In this document: piece by piece, positions 59,130-64,000 of the stretch | Layout: each line of letters starts with the position of its first letter | Numbering within the stretch: the first letter of the stretch is position 1 | Source: Lophius americanus | Lineage: Eukaryota > Chordata > Actinopteri > Lophiiformes > Lophiidae | Assembly (NCBI GenBank): GCA_037951165.1 | Contig: JBBDHG010000011.1 | Coordinates: 5,917,001-5,981,000, forward strand | Direction of reading: 5' to 3' | DNA length: 64,000 nucleotides | Position numbers and translations under genes: made by a program | The notes under the pieces: model-generated | What the model was told of the DNA's origin: nothing | The model's database searches: none | What the model saw: only the letters and a program-made list of their open reading frames with translations

Positions 59130-60919
59130 GTTCCTATCAAGGCCGTCTGACTTCCTCTCAGAAATGGCTTAGGGCTCGAAACAAAATACAAAGATGGAAA
59201 CCACAAACAAGCAATGATTGAGAGTTGTTTGTTTGATGATGGACAAGAGAAGATAAAAGAAATCTTGTTGAAATGCAAAGCTGTGGGAGGCGCTAATTAA
59301 AGGAATGCCTCATCCGGTTGAGCACTGAAGTGCTCACGGGCATCCCTCAGCTGAACCAGATTTTACAGAGCCTAATGGTCAGTCAAAAACTGGGCCCCTC
59401 AGTCCACAACAAAAGGATTAGTGCATGCAAGTGAGAGAGAGCAGGGGCAGGGAGAAACAGGGCAGGAAGGGGAGACAGAAGAGAAAATTATTAGTATAAA
59501 GAGAAAAAATGCGAGTAGGGAGAAACTATAATTAACAAAAAGCTAGACAGAATCTAATTTAAAAATAGTTTTCCTGAAGCCATCTCTTCACTTTGTACAT
59601 TAATAAGATCCAAATCCTTCCAAAATTGTTATTTTTCACTGAGGTATAACACAGTGTTCTTATTTGATGACTGAAAGACAAGATTTGAGTGAATGAGTTT
59701 GTACATCAGTGCCCCCAGTTAGCAGGTTAAACCAAATGAGCAAAAAGACCATAAGAAGTGCAATGATACCTTAAGTAAAATAAGTGAAAATATGTACGTA
59801 CTTCTCTCTGTTCCTCTCAGCTGCTCTAACAAGGTTTTGTTTTCCACCTCCTGCTTAAAAAACAAAATCTAATGCTTGTTTGGGAAAAATTCTTTGGCAT
59901 TGGTGCTGCTGGTAAGACCTTCTTACAAGAAGAAAGAGTTGAATAAGCTCCTGAGGATTAGCTTTGCAGCAGCCTCAGAGGTCTGTGGTTGCTATGGGGA
60001 ACACTACTTGTTGGGGTCCACCAACAGCTGGTGGAGGTACTGCGTAGTAATATGGTTATACCTGGCAGAATAACCACTGTTACTGACGGTTTTAGAGAAG
60101 AAACCCTTATGAAAACTGAATTGTACTAAATTTCCCAACTACAAATCAGCAGATGAAAGTGGGAAAAAGACTTTGAAATGTTATTTTTACAGATAACATG
60201 TATTATCATGGCAAGTGCTTCACATATTCTCTCTCAGTCACTCTGATGGATATGTTGTCACATCATTAATTTAAGTTGACCAACTGACAGTTTCCAAAGT
60301 TTTTGTAAGAAGGCAGCATTTTAACTTCACTTACAGTATATGAGCCTGATGACAGCTTTAAGTAAATACACTGCACTCATCATATGTTGCAATGTTTCCA
60401 ATAGATAGTCTCTACTTGTTTGAGCGCCCAGGCAAATTAAGACCCGCATAGGTAGATATAATCTGAATATCTTTTTTTGGGGCAATTGTCATTTCATAAT
60501 GCACACTAGTCTTGTATAGCCTGAGGAGATGCTACAGATACAACAATGTGGAAAAATTAATGAGCTCACAAGATAAATTAATGTTAATCCATACACATCT
60601 ATTAATGAACAAAACCTCCATAAATCATATAATGGACTGAACAGGGTTTACAAAGTTTTATTTTTGCATGAAAATACTGACAAACCTCACTTCCATTTTT
60701 ATCCCTTAATATACCCTTCCGTTTTAAGGGCCCTTAAAATACACTGCTCAGCGACAGGAAACAAAAATATGTGCTTATGCCATAAACAGAAAACATTTGT
60801 TATAAAGTCAAATTTGGACGCTTTTTGCCTGTAGGTGTGGGATCGTCATCAGCAGGAATCATTTGTGGCAAATACTGGAGGACAAGCAGCATATGTCTAT
60901 ATGTATATTGTCTCCTTCC

Positions 60920-61645
60920 AACACCATGTCAACCAAATAACCAAGACTGCCTTCTTCCACCTGAAGAACATAGCTCGCCTCCGACCATCCCTCTCCATCT
61001 CCGCTGCCGAAACTGTGATCCATGCCTTAATTTCATCCAGAATTGACTACTGCAACAGCATTCTCTATGGCACTTCATCCAAAGTCCTCAATAAACTACA
61101 GTACATCCAAAACTCTGCTACACTGCTCTACTCACTACTCTGCTCACCCATTCCCGCAAACGCGATCACATCACCCCTGTCCTCCAGAACCTCCACTGGC
61201 TCCCTGTCCCCCAATGGATCCAATTCAAAATCTTTCTCCTCACTCACAAAGCCCTCCACAACCAGGCCCCCTCCTACCACACCAATATACTCCACCATCA
61301 CACTCCTTCCCGCTGCCTTCGCTCCTCTGACGCCAATCTCCTCTCTCCACCTCTCAGGACCAAGCACCCGACCTGGGGCGACAGAGCCTCTTCCATAGCT
61401 GCCCCCTCCCTCTGGAACTCTCTTTCCAAAAACATCCGTGACTGCTCCACTATGTCCACTTTTAAAGCCGTAGTCAAAACCCACCTTTTTAGAACAACTT
61501 TGAATCTGTGATTAATGTTTTAATATTGTCTTTTATACGTTTTTATTATATTTCACTTCTAACCTCTAACAATTGTTATTTATGTTGTTTTTAACTTTGT
61601 AAAGTGTCTTTGAGTACCTTGAAAAGCGCTTAATAAATGAAAATG

Positions 61646-61694
<49 letters not shown>
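60920..61694 (+). mobile_element. L2-like LINE, 3' end with (TTA)n tail
   Basis: A plus-strand translation gives the C-terminal end of a LINE-2-type reverse transcriptase: LKNIARLRPSLS, SRIDYCNSILYG and KVLNKLQYIQNSA. After a frameshift it continues with HWLPVPQWIQFKI and ASSIAAPSLWNSL. The 3' end reads AGTGTCTTTGAGTACCTTGAAAAGCGC followed by ATAAATGAAAATG and a TTA repeat. It is truncated at the 5' end and frameshifted, so inactive. Confidence 0.85.
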
Positions 61695-61894
61695 TGTCTT
61701 TCAGATAAGATGCTGTGATGTTTATCAGACACGGTTGTGGGAAGCTAATGTTGTTGTCACTGGCATGAATCGGTAACAGCCTGGCTTTCAAACTGCTACC
61801 AGTTCCCGCTCGGGTACACAATTTTTCAATGGTACAGTAACTACTACTTAACACAGATACTTAGAGTAGGATTGCAGAGTACAGTTGCATTCTC

Positions 61895-62410
61895 AACATT
61901 CCAACTGCCCCCCTTTCATCCACATGGTTTTCCCACTTCCCTCTCACTACAGATGGCAGTTTTATCCACTAATATCATGGTCTAAAAAAACTCCTGTCTG
62001 ACCTAATCTGTCAGCCTGTCCATCACCACAGCAAACAGGAAGTGGCTCAAGGCAGATCCTGGATGTAGTCCAACCTTTTCCCTTGCACCCATCTGTTGCT
62101 TCTACTGCGCACTTCACCGCCGTCACACTGCTCTCCTGTACCCATCCAACGTACTTCTCTGTCACTCCACACTTCCTCATGCAATACCATCATTACCCCA
62201 CTGGCACTCAGTTGTCCACGATGCACCTGCTCCTGGCCTTCTCTATACTGCTTCATCAACACTCTCAAAGGAAAACATTGCATCTGTATTAGTCTTCTTT
62301 GGCATGAAACCATACAGCTGCTCACAAAAAGCATTTTTCTTAACCTAGCTTCCACTACTCTTTGTCATATCATCATTGTGTGGCCCATCAGCTTTATATC
62401 TCTGTAGCTG
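61895..62410 (-). mobile_element. Decayed non-LTR reverse transcriptase relic
   Basis: Minus-strand pieces read LRKMLFVSSCMVSCQRR, VLMKQYREGQEQVHRG, MRKCGVTEKYVGWVQESS and FAVVMDRLTD in different frames. The pattern (YREGQ, then EEVW, then KSGV-EKYV, then SP-LFAVVMDRLTDEV) is a fish LINE reverse transcriptase, probably RTE-like. Many frameshifts are present. Confidence 0.65.
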
Positions 62411-62843
62411 CTTCACTGCACATGTACCAAATACATAGTAGTGCTGAAATATAATTATATAATAGTGATTACTATCATAGGGAAAAATAATGAAGTCATT
62501 ATTATGTCAATGCATGATGCCACTTATCTCAGAAGAAAAGTATTTAAAAGTATTGCAATCCTGTTGCTGGTGTTTCAGAAAGATATACAAAAAAAGACCA
62601 ATTCAGTTTTACTTGTTTTTTTACCACGTATACATTTAGAACATTTAAAGCTGCGAACAGACTGATGAAAAGCTGATAGTATATAATAAAAAATAACAAA
62701 TAAATTGGCTATTTACATTCATTGAAAATCTTCACCTTCTCTGAAGTTTTACTCTTTGGTCTAAAAAATGATCTTGGTTATGTTGTTGATAGAAAATATA
62801 ATCTGTACAGACTGCTTGCTCATTTTGCTGCACGTTGGCCACC

Positions 62844-63037
62844 CTATGTGTCTGCCGGGGCCGTCATTGGATTGGAGAAGTAAATCTTGTTTTCAAAGGT
62901 GATTTCTCCCAGCACAGTGGTGGGTTTCCGATTTCGAAATAGGAGGAAGGTAAAGAGTCTTGCTATGGCGATTATGACAACTACTGTAGCCACAGTGATG
63001 CCTGATGACCCACTAGAATCTTCTTTAACAACAGGTG
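62844..63037 (-). CDS. mrc1: mrc1 terminal exon: membrane anchor and cytoplasmic tail
   Basis: After acceptor ggctttgcag|CA come an acidic Ser-rich linker, a transmembrane helix (ITVATVVVIIAIA then LFTFLLF), an Arg/Lys stop-transfer RNRK, and a roughly 30-residue tail with TFENKIYFSN and a TAG stop. The tail is shorter than the human MRC1 tail that I recall. Confidence 0.88.
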
Positions 63038-64000
63038 CTGCAAAGCCAAATATACAACAAATTATTCAAAATCATACAAGAGTGAAAGATCACATATTCA
63101 ATATTTTGTATATTTTTGGTGAAAATTCGGTATATTTTTGGTAAAATAACTTACCAATTTGGGGGGGTTCTGTTTGTGTAATAACTGAAAAAAAGTTAAC
63201 ACCTTACTTAATATGATTGACTGACAGATCAAATAAGAAAAAATTAAAAATAATGCTAAAACTTATTTGTTAAGCAAAAGGTAGAATCAAAGCTAAAAAG
63301 TTTCTTACAGGGTAAAAAGAAGGAATTAAAAGGACACCGTAGATGGTGGTTAAAAGTCACATATCATAAAAACCAATAGAGACATTCTGTGAAATGAGAC
63401 TGCAAGTTTACATTACTAAAAAGCTCTTTTGAAAAGATAGTTTTTGAAAGCACTTTAAAGGTTGTTACTGATTCTGCAACCCTGAGCTTAGCCGACAGGG
63501 AATTCCAGAGCTGAGAGCCCTGAGTGAATAAGACTGGTCTTCTTTAGTCCAGAGGCAGGACTCAGGAACAGCCAGCAGAGTCTCTGTCAACCATCTGATG
63601 CGGCGCCCAGGTTCGTAAGGGTGAAGCAGCTCTGTAAATAAATCTAAGCTAACCATCTTGATAGTGGGTTTCTCTTACCTTTGGCTTTTTTACAGATGTA
63701 AGACTTGTATCTACTGCAGCCGTTTGTACTCCACAGTCCAGTTTCAGAATTGATATCCACACACGACTCTTTCTTTTGCATCCATTTTTTCCAGTTGGTG
63801 TAGTCCACAACGCTGTTATCAATCCACATCCACTCACCTGAAACATGGAAGCTTGTTACTTCAAGAACCAAAGCAACGTAATCAGACATAAGTTTCACCT
63901 CCACTATGCCTCTCGCATCGTCATCAGAATCATCAGGCTGAGCCGATGATTTACCAAACTATAATACACATAAATCTGAAAAATGTCTTATTTTTACCTT
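62844..64000 (-). CDS. mrc1: Macrophage mannose receptor, 3' end (partial)
   Basis: This is the C-terminal part of a type I endocytic C-type lectin receptor that binds mannosylated glycans on macrophages and endothelium. Three exons read leftward: 63837-63679 (second half of the last lectin domain), 63184-63155 (30-base stalk exon) and 63037-62844 (membrane segment, tail, TAG stop). Bases 64000-63998 read AAG before a GT donor and are probably the end of the preceding exon. Phases agree throughout. The lectin part contains GEWMWIDNS, YTNW, CVDIN, LWSTNGCSRY and YICKK, the WIN/WND-type ligand-fold pattern. The tail carries FENKIYF, matching the FENxxY endocytosis signal of MRC1. Assignment to mrc1 rather than another mannose-receptor family member rests on that tail and on synteny with slc39a12. 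The gene continues beyond the right edge. Confidence 0.85.
63155..63184 (-). CDS. mrc1: mrc1 30-base stalk mini-exon
   Basis: The exon lies between acceptor ttttttcag|TT and donor AAATTG|GTAAGT, phase 1 to phase 1. It encodes ITQTEPPQI, a Pro/Thr-rich linker between the last lectin domain and the membrane. It is supported by perfect sites and exact phase fit with both flanking exons. Confidence 0.75.
63395..63655 (+). repeat. Interspersed repeat inside an mrc1 intron
   Basis: Recognisable fish-repeat text includes TTCTGCAACCCTGAGCTTAG, GGAATTCCAGAGCTGAGAGC, AACAGCCAGCAGAGTCTCTG and CCAGGTTCGTAAGGGTGAAG. It ends 24 bases from the lectin-domain exon. Confidence 0.5.
63679..63837 (-). CDS. mrc1: mrc1 exon, second half of the last C-type lectin domain
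   Basis: The acceptor is catgtttcag|GT and the donor AAAG|GTAAGA. It encodes GEWMWIDNSVVDYTNWKKW, then a disulfide-bonded core with three Cys ending CKK. The upstream frame stays open into the 160-base intron (63838-63997), which explains why the open frame looks longer than the exon. Confidence 0.88.

Larger units (their letters stand above)
59130..62843. other. Intergenic region between mrc1 and slc39a12
   Basis: It holds the presumed slc39a12 promoter (first few hundred bases), about 1.5 kb of unique AT-rich DNA, an L2-like LINE end (60920-61694) and a decayed minus-strand LINE (61895-62410). No core promoter element stands out upstream of the slc39a12 ATG. Confidence 0.6.

Noticed and set aside
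63838..63904. Extension of the mrc1 lectin frame upstream of 63837
   Set aside because: The frame is open by chance. A good acceptor (catgtttcag) and the phase-matched donor at the window end mark this as a 160-base intron, and the residues there lack the conserved WIGL lectin motif.

Overview
The window looks like chromosomal DNA of a spiny-rayed (percomorph) teleost. It is AT-rich and intron-dominated, with GT-AG exons and fish repeats: tRNA-derived SINEs, L2-like and Rex3-like LINE tails, and several decayed copies of one Tc1-like transposon. I see no bacterial or viral gene organisation.

Three protein-coding genes lie on the minus strand, in the order mrc1 (64000 to 62844, 3' end only), slc39a12 (59129 to 52267, complete) and cacnb2 (46371 down past the left edge, 5' part only). 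From established knowledge this is also the human chromosome 10p12 order MRC1-SLC39A12-CACNB2, with all three genes in the same direction.

Right end (62844-64000): the last C-type lectin half-domain exon, a 30-base stalk exon, and the transmembrane and cytoplasmic exon of a macrophage mannose receptor, ending with an FENxxY endocytosis motif. From 59130 to 62843 there are two decayed LINEs and the presumed slc39a12 promoter.

Middle (52267-59129): all 12 coding exons of the zinc importer ZIP12 can be read out. Every splice phase agrees, and they join into a 691-residue protein. An unexplained open reading frame in intron 1 starts like a signal peptide and ends at an in-phase donor, so it may be an alternative first exon.

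Left (1-52266): cacnb2 exon 2, a 31-codon exon, is unmistakable at 40924-41016. A CRE-bearing region at 46130-46480 contains a candidate upstream first exon. A second GC-rich, TATA-bearing region at about 8.3-8.7 kb contains an 11-codon candidate first exon resembling the short N-termini of calcium channel beta3 and beta4. I found no exon 3 or guanylate-kinase exons, so they should lie beyond position 1. The rest is intron and intergenic DNA dominated by transposable elements, microsatellites and simple repeats.

The three genes are neighbours by ancient synteny, not a pathway: a calcium-channel subunit, a zinc importer and an endocytic lectin. All exon calls come from reading splice sites and comparing with remembered family sequences; no search was run.
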